A stretch of DNA of 64,000 nt, from NCBI GenBank assembly GCA_014337915.1, contig QUBU01000008.1, forward strand, positions 1-64,000, written 5' to 3'. The position numbers were made by a program, and so were the translations under genes. The stretch comes from Gammaproteobacteria bacterium (GTDB taxonomy: Bacteria > Pseudomonadota > Gammaproteobacteria > Steroidobacterales > GCA-2729495). How positions within the stretch are numbered: position 1 is the stretch's first letter; each line of letters begins with the position of its first letter. Of this stretch, positions 1 to 10,665 are shown piece after piece. Below the pieces are notes generated by a model. It was not told the origin of the DNA. It was given only the letters and a program-made list of their open reading frames with translations, and did not search any database.

Positions 1-107
1 CCTCCGGTGCCGGCGAGAGCCAGCCCATCGCCGACAACAAGACCGCCGATGGCCGCGCCCTCAACCGCCGCGTCGTGCTCAAGCGCACCGACTGCGACCG
101 GCCCTGA
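1..107 (+). CDS. OmpA-family protein, C-terminal fragment
   Basis: Only the last 34 residues lie in the window; the gene begins upstream. The frame from base 3 reads GESQPIADNKTADGRALNRR followed by VVL and a tail with one cysteine, and stops at 105-107. The pattern 'N-T-x-x-G-R-x-x-N-R-R-V' is the end of the OmpA C-terminal peptidoglycan-binding domain, where the Arg of NRRV is part of the conserved binding region. The protein would anchor the outer membrane to peptidoglycan. A strong terminator follows 30 bases downstream. The N-terminal architecture (beta barrel, lipoprotein or thrombospondin repeats) cannot be seen. Confidence 0.8.
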   Translation, partial: SGAGESQPIADNKTADGRALNRRVVLKRTDCDRP

Positions 108-137
108 CACGGCATAGCGCGGGCCGCGCCGAAGTCA

Positions 138-168
138 GGCCCCGGTGGGCAACCACCGGGGCCTTTTT
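138..168 (+). terminator. Rho-independent terminator after the OmpA-like gene
   Basis: A perfect 11-bp stem (138-148 with 153-163) closes a GCAA tetraloop and is followed directly by five T residues (164-168). It ends transcription of the OmpA-like gene. Confidence 0.9.
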
Positions 169-342
169 CCTGCCGCTCGCGGCACCCGTCCAGGGGGTGG
201 TCCAGGGCTGCGGAACCGCTGGCCAATTGCTGTGGGGCATGCGAATATCCCTGCCATCTGCGGCGGGTTCCAGCGTTGCTCTCCCGCTACAGGACCAGGG
301 CCATGCCCTGGTATCGACATGCAGCAACAGGGGGACCATCCG

Positions 343-687
343 ATGATGAGACTGACGACCCGACTCGCGGCCATCGCCCTTCTCGCCGCCGGCCCGCTCG
401 CGGGTACTGCGATGGCCGACGACCTCGGCCACTGCAAATACATCCAGCAGAACATGTTTGCCGGCCCGTTCCACGTCTGCGAGATGCCGATCGACGCTCC
501 GAAGTGCGCCGAACTCGGCAAGACCGACGAGAACAAGGACGCCGTGCACGCCGCGGGCGCCTGCCCCGTGGAGAACCTGGTGGGCACCTGCGACAAGGGC
601 GCCACCAAGCTCCTGTACTACGATGGGGATCCGTCCGGCCTGGAGATCGGCTGCGGCTTCCAGAGCGGTACCTGGGTCAAACCGTAA
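343..687 (+). CDS. Small cysteine-rich secreted protein of unknown function
   Basis: A 114-residue protein that I do not recognise. The start is one of two adjacent ATGs (343 or 346), preceded by a GGGGA ribosome-binding site. A clear signal peptide (RLTTR, then a hydrophobic stretch ending AGTAMA before DD) predicts export with cleavage after AMA. The mature chain is about 90 residues with six cysteines (HC, VC, KC, AC, TC, GC contexts), an even number that suggests three disulfides in the periplasm. It stands alone between the OmpA-like terminator and a bidirectional hairpin shared with the convergent UbiD gene. No catalytic motif is visible. The signal peptide and uniform codon use make it a probable real gene. 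Confidence 0.7.
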   Translation: MMRLTTRLAAIALLAAGPLAGTAMADDLGHCKYIQQNMFAGPFHVCEMPIDAPKCAELGKTDENKDAVHAAGACPVENLVGTCDKGATKLLYYDGDPSGLEIGCGFQSGTWVKP

Positions 688-709
688 CCGGTGCGACAAT
701 CGATATGCC

Positions 710-739
710 GAAGGCCTCCTCCGGGAGGCCTTCGTTTTT
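710..739 (+). terminator. Hairpin terminator between convergent genes
   Basis: A 10-bp perfect stem (710-719 with 724-733), loop TCCG, then G and five T (735-739). It serves the + strand secreted-protein gene. The stem ends just past the ubiD-like stop codon (738-740 on the minus strand), so the converging genes share it. Confidence 0.85.
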
Positions 740-2207
740 ATGGCTTCCAGCCCTGCAGGTATTCCGCCCAGCGGCTGTCCACCAGATCGAAGGCGCCGGG
801 AGCGCCCTGCAGCAGCAGGTCGCGGTTGAGCGGCGCCCAGCTCTTCGGGCCGCCTTCGCCCGGCCACTGGCGCGTGGCATCGATGACGATCTTGCTCGAC
901 AGGCCGCGGACCGGCCGGCTCGGGTCCGGCATCATCATCTGGGTCCTCGGAATCAGCAGGCTGGCGGTGGGCTGCCAGCGTGCGCCCAGTGCGTGCAGCA
1001 CCTGGCTCGGGTCGAGGATGTCGAGGTCCTTGTCGACGACGATCACCACCTTGTGCAGCGCCGCGTTGGCCGCCAGGCACTGGCCAGCGGCGATACCTTC
1101 GCCGGGAAACTTCTTGTCGATGCTGATGACGATGACCCCGGTGGCGCCGCGCGGCGAGTTCAGCCCCGTGAGCGACGGGATCAGCTTGCGGTACTGGAAG
1201 AAGCTGGCGGCGACCTGCGGCGCCCGCGGCAGGTCACAGGTGAGCCCCGTGAAAGAATTCAGCACCCAGGGCTGGCGCCGGTGGGTGATGGCACTGATCT
1301 GCATGACGAAGTTCTCGGCCTTCTTCGGCCCGAGGTAGCCATACATCTCGCCGAAGGGCCCCTCCTCCTCGAACTCGGTGAGCGAGACTTCGCCTTCGAT
1401 GACGAACTCCGAGCTGGCAGGAACCATGATGTCGCTGGTCTCGCACTTCACCACCGGCAGCGGCTGGCCACGCAGGCCGCCGGCGAACTCCAGCTCGTCC
1501 TCGAGGTAGCCGGCCATCTTCGTGCTGCTGGCGCAGAAGGTCATCGGGTCCGGCGCCACCGCCACTGCAACCTTCGCCGAGCGGTCGCCGCGCGCCTTCA
1601 TGCCCATGAGGATGCGCCAGCCGTGCTGGCCGGGCTCCGGGTTCACGCCCATCCGGCGCGGGCCCTTCACCTGGCAGCGGTAGGTGCCGACGTTGCGCCC
1701 GAGTTCGGGATCCTGGATGAAGACCGAGCCCATGTTGACGTAGCGTCCGCCATCGGCCGGGTTGTTCTGCAGCCAGGCGAAGCTCTCGAGGTCGACCTGG
1801 TCACCGGTCAACACCACTTCCTTGCAGGGCGCCGCGCGCGGATCGGCCACCGCCACCGGCGCGATGCGCCGCCAGTTGCCGGCGGCATCCAGCCGGGATT
1901 CAAGCTCCGCCAGCACGGCCCGGTACATCTGCTGCGGGTCATCGGTGACCTGGTCGACACCGAACAGCAGCGCTTCGTCGGGCCAGCGGCCGTAGGCGTT
2001 GGCCACCACCGGGCCGTCGCGCCAGCGCCCGCCGATCTTCAGCCGCTCGATGAGGAACGCCGGCGCCTGCTCGATGCCGAAGCGCTCGATGAGGCGGTAG
2101 GCGAAGGCCGAAGCCTCGTAGCGGTCCTGATCCATGGCGGGCAGGCGCAGCAGGCGCCCGCGCCGCTCCAGCGCGGCGACGTAGTCGCGGACGGACTCGA
2201 AGGGCAT
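738..2207 (-). CDS. UbiD-family prenylated-FMN decarboxylase
   Basis: A 489-residue member of the UbiD family, which uses prenylated FMN (made by UbiX) to decarboxylate aromatic or alpha,beta-unsaturated acids; E. coli UbiD acts in ubiquinone synthesis. I start it at the ATG at 2207 (MPFESVRDYV), where family similarity begins; the open frame extends further upstream but looks non-coding. Visible landmarks are GTYRCQVKG around Arg177, EFVIEGEV near 267-274 and EGPFGEMYGY with Glu282 and Glu287. These match the Arg-Glu-Glu triad described for fungal Fdc1 (R173/E277/E282). The gene stands alone, divergent from a hydrolase gene, with no ubiX or ubiquinone genes beside it. It could be true UbiD or a paralogue for another acid, so I give no symbol. 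Confidence 0.88.
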   Translation of the reverse strand: MPFESVRDYVAALERRGRLLRLPAMDQDRYEASAFAYRLIERFGIEQAPAFLIERLKIGGRWRDGPVVANAYGRWPDEALLFGVDQVTDDPQQMYRAVLAELESRLDAAGNWRRIAPVAVADPRAAPCKEVVLTGDQVDLESFAWLQNNPADGGRYVNMGSVFIQDPELGRNVGTYRCQVKGPRRMGVNPEPGQHGWRILMGMKARGDRSAKVAVAVAPDPMTFCASSTKMAGYLEDELEFAGGLRGQPLPVVKCETSDIMVPASSEFVIEGEVSLTEFEEEGPFGEMYGYLGPKKAENFVMQISAITHRRQPWVLNSFTGLTCDLPRAPQVAASFFQYRKLIPSLTGLNSPRGATGVIVISIDKKFPGEGIAAGQCLAANAALHKVVIVVDKDLDILDPSQVLHALGARWQPTASLLIPRTQMMMPDPSRPVRGLSSKIVIDATRQWPGEGGPKSWAPLNRDLLLQGAPGAFDLVDSRWAEYLQGWKP

Positions 2208-2334
2208 GGCGGGCACGATGCTGGCCTGCTGCTTGCGGGGATCGCCTGCAGCATACGTCAACGGCGCGCGACGTCCATAGCCTGGTGACCACGGCATGGC
2301 CACGGGTGGTTCGGATGGCGGTGCTAGCATTTAC

Positions 2335-2340
2335 GCTGTC
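2335..2340 (+). promoter_or_regulatory. Putative -10 element (TAGCAT) for the hydrolase
   Basis: TAGCAT lies 17 bases before the ATG at 2358, the same placement as several other -10-like TAnnnT elements in this window. No convincing -35 is visible. Confidence 0.3.
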
Positions 2341-2357
2341 CTGGACGGGAGAAGGCC

Positions 2358-3299
2358 ATGCGCCTGCTGCGTCGACTGTCACTCGGCCTCGTCGGCCTGC
2401 TGGTGCTGGCCTGGTTCGGCCTGGTGCTCTATGCCTACGGACCGGGCGAACCCGAGCTGCCGGCGCGCCAGCTCGCCAGTGCCGCGGACCGTTTCATCAC
2501 CGTGGATGGCATGGAGCTGCGCTACCGCAGCTGGGGCGAGCGCGGGCCGGACAGGCCCGACCTGCTTCTGATCCACGGCTTCGCCAACACGCTGCAGTCC
2601 TTCCGCCTGCTGGCACCGCTGCTGGCGGATCATTTCCATGTGGTGGCGGTGGATGCGCCGGGCTTCGGGCTTTCGGCGAAGCCGGTGAACCGCGACTATG
2701 GCAACGCATCGCAGGCGCAGGCCATCGCGGATTTCGCGGCAGCCCTGGGCCTGGATCGCTATGTGGTCGGCGGGCACTCCATGGGCGGCACGCTCGCCGT
2801 CTACATCGCCGCCACCGATCCGCATGTCCGGGGCCTGGTGCTCATGAACCCCGGCATCATCAGCACCGGCGTGCCGGCCCTCACCCGCTACCTGTTCTGG
2901 CCCCTGCCCAGGGTCATGGCGCGGATGTTCGGCAGCCGGGATTTCCGCGAGCGCTTCCTGAAAAAATCCTACCTTGACCCGTCCATCGTCACCCCGCAGG
3001 TGATGGACGCCATGATGCTGGCGCCACGCAGCGCCGGCTACCTGGAGGGCATGACGTCCATGATGGGCCAGTACCGGACCGGCGATGAACCGCTGATGGC
3101 GAGCCGCGTGCGGGTGCCGACGCTGATCGTCTGGGGCCTGCAGGACCGGAGCAAGCCGCCGGGCGAACAGCAGCAGCTGCAGCGGCTGATCCCGGGTTCG
3201 CGTCTGGTCGAGGTGCCGGACTCCGGGCACTACGTCCAGGAGGAGCAGCCCGCCGCCGTTGCCGCGGCGATGATGGCCGAGTTGCCGGCCCGGCGCTGA
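2358..3299 (+). CDS. Membrane-anchored alpha/beta hydrolase
   Basis: A 313-residue serine hydrolase of the alpha/beta fold. The N-terminus has basic residues and a hydrophobic segment (about 8-26), predicting an uncleaved membrane anchor with the enzyme outside the cytoplasm. The fold begins around residue 45. Catalytic elements are the oxyanion HGF near 73-75, the nucleophile elbow GGHSMGG with Ser141, Asp263 in WGLQDR, and His291 in DSGHYV. The ATG is preceded by GGGAGAAGG. The substrate (ester, amide or lactone) cannot be told from sequence. It is divergent from ubiD and convergent with an MFS transporter gene only 9 bp away. Confidence 0.88.
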   Translation: MRLLRRLSLGLVGLLVLAWFGLVLYAYGPGEPELPARQLASAADRFITVDGMELRYRSWGERGPDRPDLLLIHGFANTLQSFRLLAPLLADHFHVVAVDAPGFGLSAKPVNRDYGNASQAQAIADFAAALGLDRYVVGGHSMGGTLAVYIAATDPHVRGLVLMNPGIISTGVPALTRYLFWPLPRVMARMFGSRDFRERFLKKSYLDPSIVTPQVMDAMMLAPRSAGYLEGMTSMMGQYRTGDEPLMASRVRVPTLIVWGLQDRSKPPGEQQQLQRLIPGSRLVEVPDSGHYVQEEQPAAVAAAMMAELPARR

Positions 3300-3308
3300 G
3301 GCCCGACC

Positions 3309-4499
3309 TCAACCGGCGCGGCGCGGCTCCGGCATACGGATCGAGAAGTACCAGGCCAGTACGGCCAGCGTCAGCAGCATGCCCGCCAGCAGCGGCAGCT
3401 GCGGCGACGCGCGGTAGACCACGCCGCAGAGGATTGGGCCAAAGATCATGCCGACGGTGGGCGCCGCCGACAGCAGCCCTGCCACCGCACCCTGCTCACC
3501 GGGGCCGACGCTCAGGCTGGCTGCCGCGTTGAGCCCGGGGGCGGCAAAGCCGAAGCTCAGGCCGAACACGGCGTAGCCGGCATACATCGAATACACTCCC
3601 GGCCCGAACGCAATCAGCAGCAATCCGGCGGCCATGAGGCCGAAGCCCGCCTTGAGCATCATGGCCGGCGTGGCTTTCCAGGCCTGCAGCACCACCGCCT
3701 GCACCAGCAACGTGAAGCAGGCCATGCACAGCATCGCCACCATCATGCTGCGCTGGGCGGCGATCACGTCCGCGATCCCGTAGCGATCGGCGACCAGCGA
3801 CGCGGTGATGGTCTGGATGCCGGTGAACACGCCGAACACCACCACCCAGCCCACCAGGTAGGGCAGCACGCGCCGGTCGCTGGCCGCCAGGCGCAACGCA
3901 ACGCCACGGTCACCGCGACGGGCCGGTTCCGGCAGCGCGAAGAAGGCCCAGCCGCCCGCCAGCAGGGCGAGTACCGCGGCAGCGTACATGGCGAACACCG
4001 GGCTCACGCCCGCCAGCGCGCCACCGAAGGCCGGGCCAATGATGGTGCCGAGGCCGCCCGACATCGCGATCAACGCCATGCCCGAAGAACGCGAGGCCTC
4101 ATCCGTCGTGTCGGCGATGTAGGCGGTGGCCGCCGGGTTGATGCCACCCACCACCAGGCCGTAGGCCAGACGCAGTACCAGCAACAGCGCGAACAGCGGC
4201 AGCGCGCTGATCCAGCCCCAGAGCCCGAGCTGCACGCCCAGGGCGAGTGCGGCGTAACCGATGGCATAGCCGCCCAGGCCGATGAGGAACACCCGGCGCC
4301 GGCCCAGCGTCTCGCTGGCCCGCCCCCAGCGTGGCGCCGAAACCGCCAGCGCCACATTGGAGGCAGCAATGACGAAGCCGAGCTGCCACTCGGCCAGGCC
4401 GAGCTGGCGCGCCAGCGGCGTGAAGATGACGAACAGCAGCGACTGGCCCATGCCGTAGGTGACGAGGCCAGCGAGGAGGATCAGCTTGTCGCGGGACAC
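3309..4499 (-). CDS. MFS transporter
   Basis: A 396-residue major facilitator superfamily permease with about twelve hydrophobic segments. The loop after TM2 carries the MFS motif A-like sequence GRASETLGRRRV, and the loop after TM5/6 is short and charged (LPEPARRGDRG). The layout is that of the drug/metabolite H+ antiporter branch (MFS_1), but the substrate is unknown. The start is GTG at 4499, preceded by AGGAG with five-base spacing. It is a single gene, upstream of which aceK ends on the same strand 52 bases away. Confidence 0.85.
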   Translation of the reverse strand: MSRDKLILLAGLVTYGMGQSLLFVIFTPLARQLGLAEWQLGFVIAASNVALAVSAPRWGRASETLGRRRVFLIGLGGYAIGYAALALGVQLGLWGWISALPLFALLLVLRLAYGLVVGGINPAATAYIADTTDEASRSSGMALIAMSGGLGTIIGPAFGGALAGVSPVFAMYAAAVLALLAGGWAFFALPEPARRGDRGVALRLAASDRRVLPYLVGWVVVFGVFTGIQTITASLVADRYGIADVIAAQRSMMVAMLCMACFTLLVQAVVLQAWKATPAMMLKAGFGLMAAGLLLIAFGPGVYSMYAGYAVFGLSFGFAAPGLNAAASLSVGPGEQGAVAGLLSAAPTVGMIFGPILCGVVYRASPQLPLLAGMLLTLAVLAWYFSIRMPEPRRAG

Positions 4500-4551
4500 G
4501 GGCGCTCCTGGCGCGCAGCGGCCGCCATTCTAGCCGCGATGGATGCAGCCG

Positions 4552-6303
4552 TCAGGAGCTGGCCGCCGCCCGACGCGCCTGGTAGGGCACGACCTCCAGG
4601 TGGCGCTCCGCCTCGTGCAGGGCCTTCAGCCGCCGCCACCAGTCGGCGGTCAGCAGCTCGGCGTGGTGGCGCAGGAACTCCTCGCGCAGCGCGCCCCTGA
4701 GCCCGAGGAAATCCAGCCACTGGGCCGGGAACACATCGTTCGGCCCGATGTAGAACCAGGGCTCCGCACGCAGCTCGTCCTCCGCATGGCGTGCCTCGGG
4801 CAGGTCACGGAACCGGCAGTCCGTCACCAGGCAGAGTTCGTCGTAGTCGTAGAAGATGACCCGCCCGTGGCGCGAGACGCCGAAGTTCTTCAGCAGCAGG
4901 TCGCCCGGGAACACGTTCGACAGGGCCAGGTCGCGCATTGCCTGGCCATAGTCGCGGATGGCACGACGCGCGGCAGCCGCATCGGCCTCGCGCAGGAAGA
5001 CGTCCAGCGGCTTCATGCGCCGCTCCAGGTAGCAGTGCTCGATGATCAGGTCATCGCCCTCGATCCGGCAGCTGAGCGCGGCCTCGGACAGCAGTTCCTC
5101 GAGCACCGCGGGGGCGAAGCGCTGGCGCGGGAAGCGCAGGCGGCGGAACTCCTGGGCATCCACCAGGCGCCCCACCCGGTCGTGGCGGAACACGAAGCGA
5201 TAGCGGTCCATCACCTCCTCGCGCGTGGTCGTCTTCGGGAAGGCGAAGCGGTCGCGGATCACCTTGAAGACGATGTCGAGCGAGGCCAGCGTGAAGACGA
5301 TCATCACCATGCCGCGCGCGCCCTCGGCGTGGCTGAACAGGTCACTGGACTGCCCGAGGTGGCGGAACAGGCTGCGATAGCGTTCGGTCTTGCCCTGCTT
5401 TGCCCGCCCGAGGACGGTGTACAGCTCGTCGGTGGGCTTGCCGGGCATCAGGGTGCGCAGGAAGCGCAGGCCCGCCCCCACCGCCGGCAGGTCGACGTGG
5501 AAATACGAGCGCGAGAAGCCGAACAGCGGCCGCACCTCGTACTCGGACATCATCACCGAGTCCACGGCGACGCCGGTCTCGTCGTGGCGCAGGGCGATCA
5601 CCAGCGGCAGGAACCAGTCGGCGGCGCGCAGGCGCCCGACGAGGAACGCACGGCTGCCACGGTAGAAAACCGGTTCCAGCACCTCGATGCCATCCACGGC
5701 ACCGCGCAGCCCACGGGCCGCTGTGAAGGCTGTGATCTCGCCGGCGACCATGCGTGCGGCTGCCGCCTGGTCGGCGACCAGGTCGCTCCAGGGCAGGTCG
5801 GCCAGGACCCCTGGCAACACGGCCGCCAGCCCCGCGGCGGTGGCGTACTCGCGCGTCGGGGCACTACCCGTGTCGATGGTCGGCTCCAGGTCCAGCGCCA
5901 CGAACTCCACGCTGTCATTGACGCCGACGGTGTCGAACACCTTGCGCGTAATCGAGTTGAAGAAGGTCTTGTAGAACTCGCGATCCGGGCAGTCGGCGAT
6001 CAGGTCGGCGAAGGCCGCGCGCGTCGCGTTCCAGGCCTCCTGCTCCGCCACCGCCCGCCCCATGCGGCCGACGAGGCCCGCCAGGCACTTCTCCACCCGC
6101 CGGTCGTAGAGCTCGATGCGCTCGACGGCATCGCGCGCCCCCAGCTTCCACTCACGCTCGCGGAAGCGCCGCTCGGCGCGGCGCGTGATGCTGCCAAACT
6201 CGAGGTTGTAGTCGGTGAAGGCGGCGAAGATCGCCGCCGCGGCATCACCGGGGACGCGGCCCCAGCGCGCTGGCCCGGCCTGCTGGTCAGTGTCCGGCTG
6301 CAC
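4552..6303 (-). CDS. aceK: Isocitrate dehydrogenase kinase/phosphatase
   Basis: A 583-residue protein matching AceK along its whole length (E. coli AceK is 578). AceK phosphorylates isocitrate dehydrogenase to push isocitrate into the glyoxylate shunt and reverses this when carbon is plentiful. Recognisable blocks are [20 protein letters not shown] near the N-terminus, the regulatory domain, and the C-terminal kinase core with [18 protein letters not shown] and FYDYDELC. The start is GTG at 6303, inside the end of aceA: the genes overlap by 17 bp, so translation is probably coupled. It is last in aceB-aceA-aceK. Confidence 0.96.
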   Translation of the reverse strand: MQPDTDQQAGPARWGRVPGDAAAAIFAAFTDYNLEFGSITRRAERRFREREWKLGARDAVERIELYDRRVEKCLAGLVGRMGRAVAEQEAWNATRAAFADLIADCPDREFYKTFFNSITRKVFDTVGVNDSVEFVALDLEPTIDTGSAPTREYATAAGLAAVLPGVLADLPWSDLVADQAAAARMVAGEITAFTAARGLRGAVDGIEVLEPVFYRGSRAFLVGRLRAADWFLPLVIALRHDETGVAVDSVMMSEYEVRPLFGFSRSYFHVDLPAVGAGLRFLRTLMPGKPTDELYTVLGRAKQGKTERYRSLFRHLGQSSDLFSHAEGARGMVMIVFTLASLDIVFKVIRDRFAFPKTTTREEVMDRYRFVFRHDRVGRLVDAQEFRRLRFPRQRFAPAVLEELLSEAALSCRIEGDDLIIEHCYLERRMKPLDVFLREADAAAARRAIRDYGQAMRDLALSNVFPGDLLLKNFGVSRHGRVIFYDYDELCLVTDCRFRDLPEARHAEDELRAEPWFYIGPNDVFPAQWLDFLGLRGALREEFLRHHAELLTADWWRRLKALHEAERHLEVVPYQARRAAASS

Positions 6304-7585
6304 TCTTGAACTGCGCGGCCTCGGTGCTGCCGGCCATGGCGGTGGTAGAGGTCTCGCCGCCGGAAATCACCGTCTGCACGGCGTCAAAGTAGCCGGTGCC
6401 GACGAAGGCCTGGTGCTTCACGGCGCGGAAGCCATTGGCTTCGTTGGCGAATTCGCGCTGCTGCATCTGCGAGTAGGCGTACATGCCATCCTGCCGGTAG
6501 GCACGGGCCAGTTCGAACATCGAGAGATTGAGCGCATGCCAGCCGGCGAGCGTGATGAACTGGAAGCGGTAGCCCATGGCAGCCAGCCGCTCGCGGAAAT
6601 CCCGCAGCCGCTCCGGCGGCAGGTTGGCCTGCCAGTTGAACGAGGGGGAACAGTTGTAGGCCAGCAGCTTGCCCGGGAACTTCTCGTGGATGCCCCTGGC
6701 GAAACGCTCGGCCTGGACCAGGTCGGGCTTCGAGGTCTCGCACCAAACCAGGTCCGCATACGGCGCATAGGACAGGCCGCGATCGATCGCCTGCTCCAGG
6801 CCGGCGCGCACCTGGAAGAAGCCGTCAGCGGTGCGGGTACCGGTCATGAAGCGCCGGTCGCGGGCGTCGTAGTCGGACTGCAGCAGGTCGGCCGCATCGG
6901 CATCGGTGCGGGCAATGAGCACGGTCGGCACGCCCATGACGTCGGCCGCGAAACGTGCGGCCACCAGCTTGTTGATCGCGTCCTGGCTGGGAACCAGCAC
7001 CTTGCCGCCCATGTGGCCGCACTTCTTGGCCGAGGACAGCTGGTCCTCGAAATGCATGCCCGCCGCGCCGGCGCGGATCAGCGCCTTGGCCAGTTCGAAT
7101 GCATTGAGGTTGCCACCGAAGCCGGCCTCGGCATCGGCGATGATGGGCGCCAGCCAGTCGATGCCGTGGTCGCCATTCATATGGTGGATCTGGTCGGTGC
7201 GCAGCAAGGCATTGTTGATACGCTCGACCATCTTCGGTACCGAGTCGACCGGGTAGAGGCTCTGGTCGGGGTACATCTCCCCGGCGCTATTGCCATCACC
7301 CGCCACCTGCCAGCCCGAGCAGTAGATCGCCTTGAGGCCGGCCTGGATTTCCTCCACCGCCTGGTTGCCGCTCACGGCACCGAGTCCCGCCACCACGTCC
7401 TCGCCGTGCAGCAGCCGCCAGAACTTTTCCGCACCCAGGCGGGCGAGGCTGTGCTCGACATGGACGGAGCCACGCAGCCGGACCACGTCCTCGGCGGAGT
7501 ACGGGCGGGTGATGCCGGCCCAGCGCGGGTCCTGCGCCCATTCGCGACGCAGCTGCTCGGCATCCTGTTTCGGGTGCTGGTTCAT
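6287..7585 (-). CDS. aceA: Isocitrate lyase
   Basis: A 432-residue isocitrate lyase, which cleaves isocitrate to succinate and glyoxylate as the first step of the glyoxylate shunt. The catalytic loop KKCGHMGGK with the active-site Cys is intact, as are the Mg2+/substrate region ([28 protein letters not shown]) and NCSPSFNW. Length matches the 430-residue bacterial form. The ATG at 7585 follows the aceB stop by only nine bases, and the 3' end overlaps aceK by 17 bp. The gene is therefore the middle of a tight aceBAK operon, allowing growth on acetate and fatty acids; the latter fits the acyl-CoA enzymes near 50-54 kb. Confidence 0.97.
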   Translation of the reverse strand: MNQHPKQDAEQLRREWAQDPRWAGITRPYSAEDVVRLRGSVHVEHSLARLGAEKFWRLLHGEDVVAGLGAVSGNQAVEEIQAGLKAIYCSGWQVAGDGNSAGEMYPDQSLYPVDSVPKMVERINNALLRTDQIHHMNGDHGIDWLAPIIADAEAGFGGNLNAFELAKALIRAGAAGMHFEDQLSSAKKCGHMGGKVLVPSQDAINKLVAARFAADVMGVPTVLIARTDADAADLLQSDYDARDRRFMTGTRTADGFFQVRAGLEQAIDRGLSYAPYADLVWCETSKPDLVQAERFARGIHEKFPGKLLAYNCSPSFNWQANLPPERLRDFRERLAAMGYRFQFITLAGWHALNLSMFELARAYRQDGMYAYSQMQQREFANEANGFRAVKHQAFVGTGYFDAVQTVISGGETSTTAMAGSTEAAQFKSAAGH

Positions 7586-7594
7586 GGCTGATCC

Positions 7595-9205
<1,611 letters not shown>

Positions 9206-9594
9206 GCGAGCGTCCGGGTGAGGCACGGGCTGCAATAGGTATTTCCCGCAGTCTCCCCGAAATCGCTGCCTGGGTTCCTTGACGGACATCCCGAAGTGCA
9301 CATCTGCACCGGAGGCGGAGGTATCCACGGCTGCGGATCACCCGTCGCGGGCCAGGCGTTATGACAGCAACCGGGCCCCAAAAAAACGCGGCCCGGACCG
9401 CGTCTTGGGAACACGATCCGGGCCGCGCCGACATCCCTGACGGACGCCGGAGGCCCGCCCCTGGCGCCGAATGACGCCAACTCCACCCTTCGCCCGGAGT
9501 CAAGCCTGAGCTGTAGTGTCAGCCGGCCGCAGCCAGCCTGTCATCCCCCAGATGGGTGAATTTGACCAGCATATTTATATGCTTGCAGTGCATA
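9206..9594. other. Intergenic region upstream of aceBAK
   Basis: 389 bp without a credible gene. It holds the minus-strand hairpin at 9380-9426 and an AT-rich stretch near 9560-9600 with a short palindrome (GCATA-TTTA-TATGC, 9569-9582) that stands out from the GC-rich surroundings and could be an operator or a weak terminator behind the WYL gene. I could not define an aceB promoter with confidence. Confidence 0.6.
9380..9426 (-). terminator. Minus-strand terminator between WYL regulator and aceB
   Basis: Read on the minus strand, a 10-bp perfect stem (9426-9417 with 9397-9388) with a 19-nt loop, one intervening base, then seven T (9386-9380). It would stop readthrough from the WYL regulator gene, or act as an attenuator if a transcript for aceBAK begins upstream of it. 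Confidence 0.75.
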
Positions 9595-10581
9595 TCAGTA
9601 GCGGTACTGGCGGGCGGCAGCATCGAGCTCCGCGACGACCGCAAGCCTCAGGGTGGCCGGCGCCAGCACCTCGACACCGGAACCGTACTTGAGGATGTCC
9701 ATGATCAGTTCACGCGGATCGCTGTAGGGCAGTTTCAGGATCCAGGCGCCATCGAGTTCGAAGTGGCCTTCCTGCTGCGGGTGCCAGCTCTCGCGCGACA
9801 CCCAGCGGGCGCGCAGCGGCGCGAAGCGCAGCACCGCGGTGTGTGCCACGGGCCCGGCAAAGATCCCGTAGCCGGATTCCAGCGCCGCGTCGAGTTCCGC
9901 GTCCGGCACCTCCCGGGCTGCACGACCGGCGATGCGCGCATCGCGGATGGCATCCACCGCGAAGGTGCGCAGCGCGCGGCGCGTATGGCACCAGGCATCC
10001 AGATACCAGTTGTCGCGGTAGTGGATCAGCCGCTGCGGCGAGACTTCCCGATCCATGACCTCGTCGCTGCCGCGCCGGTGATGGCGGATCCGCAACCGGC
10101 GGCGTGACAGCAGCGCCGAGGCAATGGCCTGGAAGTGTGCCGGCTCCACCGTGCGTGCACCCATCTGCAGGACGCGAATGCGCCGCGTGACCTCTTCGGC
10201 CGCGAAGTCACCGGTACCGAGAATCTTGCGGATGCGCTCGCGCAGCGGCCGCACCTGCTGGGCCAGCAGGCCGGGCTGCAGCCGCTCCAGCAGCTGCTCC
10301 ATGGTGAGCAGCGCATGCACCTCCTCGGCCGAGAACCACAGGCCGGGGAGCTGGAAGCTGCGGCTGCGCTGGTCGCCACTGGCGGGGCCGGCATCGAGGT
10401 AGTAGCCGCCGCGTTCACGATCCCACTCGATCGGCACCTGCATGCGATCGCGCAGGTAGGCCAGGTCGCGCTTCAGCGTCGCGCGTGAGACGCCGAGGTC
10501 TTCGATGAACGCCTCGCGCGGCACGCAACGGCGCGACTCCAGCAGGCGCTGCATGCGATAGAAGCGCTCGGTGCGATCCAT
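9595..10581 (-). CDS. WYL-domain transcriptional regulator
   Basis: A 328-residue YafY-type regulator. The first 60 residues form a winged helix-turn-helix (RTERFYRMQRLLESRRCVPR, then FIEDLGVSRATLKRDLAYLR). The C-terminal half is a WYL domain (PQRLIHYRDNWYLDAWC) followed by the WCX extension. Such proteins sense ligands or nucleic acids through WYL and usually regulate their neighbours. I use the ATG at 10581 (MDRTERF); an earlier in-frame start would add 11 residues with no similarity. It lies upstream of aceBAK on the same strand, separated by a terminator, so a role in glyoxylate control is possible but unproven. Confidence 0.85.
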   Translation of the reverse strand: MDRTERFYRMQRLLESRRCVPREAFIEDLGVSRATLKRDLAYLRDRMQVPIEWDRERGGYYLDAGPASGDQRSRSFQLPGLWFSAEEVHALLTMEQLLERLQPGLLAQQVRPLRERIRKILGTGDFAAEEVTRRIRVLQMGARTVEPAHFQAIASALLSRRRLRIRHHRRGSDEVMDREVSPQRLIHYRDNWYLDAWCHTRRALRTFAVDAIRDARIAGRAAREVPDAELDAALESGYGIFAGPVAHTAVLRFAPLRARWVSRESWHPQQEGHFELDGAWILKLPYSDPRELIMDILKYGSGVEVLAPATLRLAVVAELDAAARQYRY

Positions 10582-10596
10582 GGCCGAATCGTACCC

Positions 10597-10633
10597 AAAA
10601 CAAAGGGCCGGCACCGCCCTGCGGTGCCGGCCC
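10597..10633 (-). terminator. Terminator of the chelatase-like lipoprotein operon
   Basis: On the minus strand a 12-bp perfect stem (10633-10622 with 10616-10605) and a 5-nt loop are followed by a T-rich run (TTTGTTTT, 10604-10597). It closes the three-gene operon whose last gene stops at 10666. Confidence 0.88.
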
Positions 10634-10665
10634 CCGGTGTCCAGAGCCAGGCTGGCCGGATCGCC

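Noticed and set aside
276-2288. Long + strand open frame over the UbiD gene (and similar antisense frames over aceK, aceB, the repeat protein, the acyl-CoA dehydrogenase and others)
   Set aside because: These frames are shadows caused by high GC and third-position bias. They have no family similarity, are Arg/Pro/Ala-rich and lie opposite well-supported genes.
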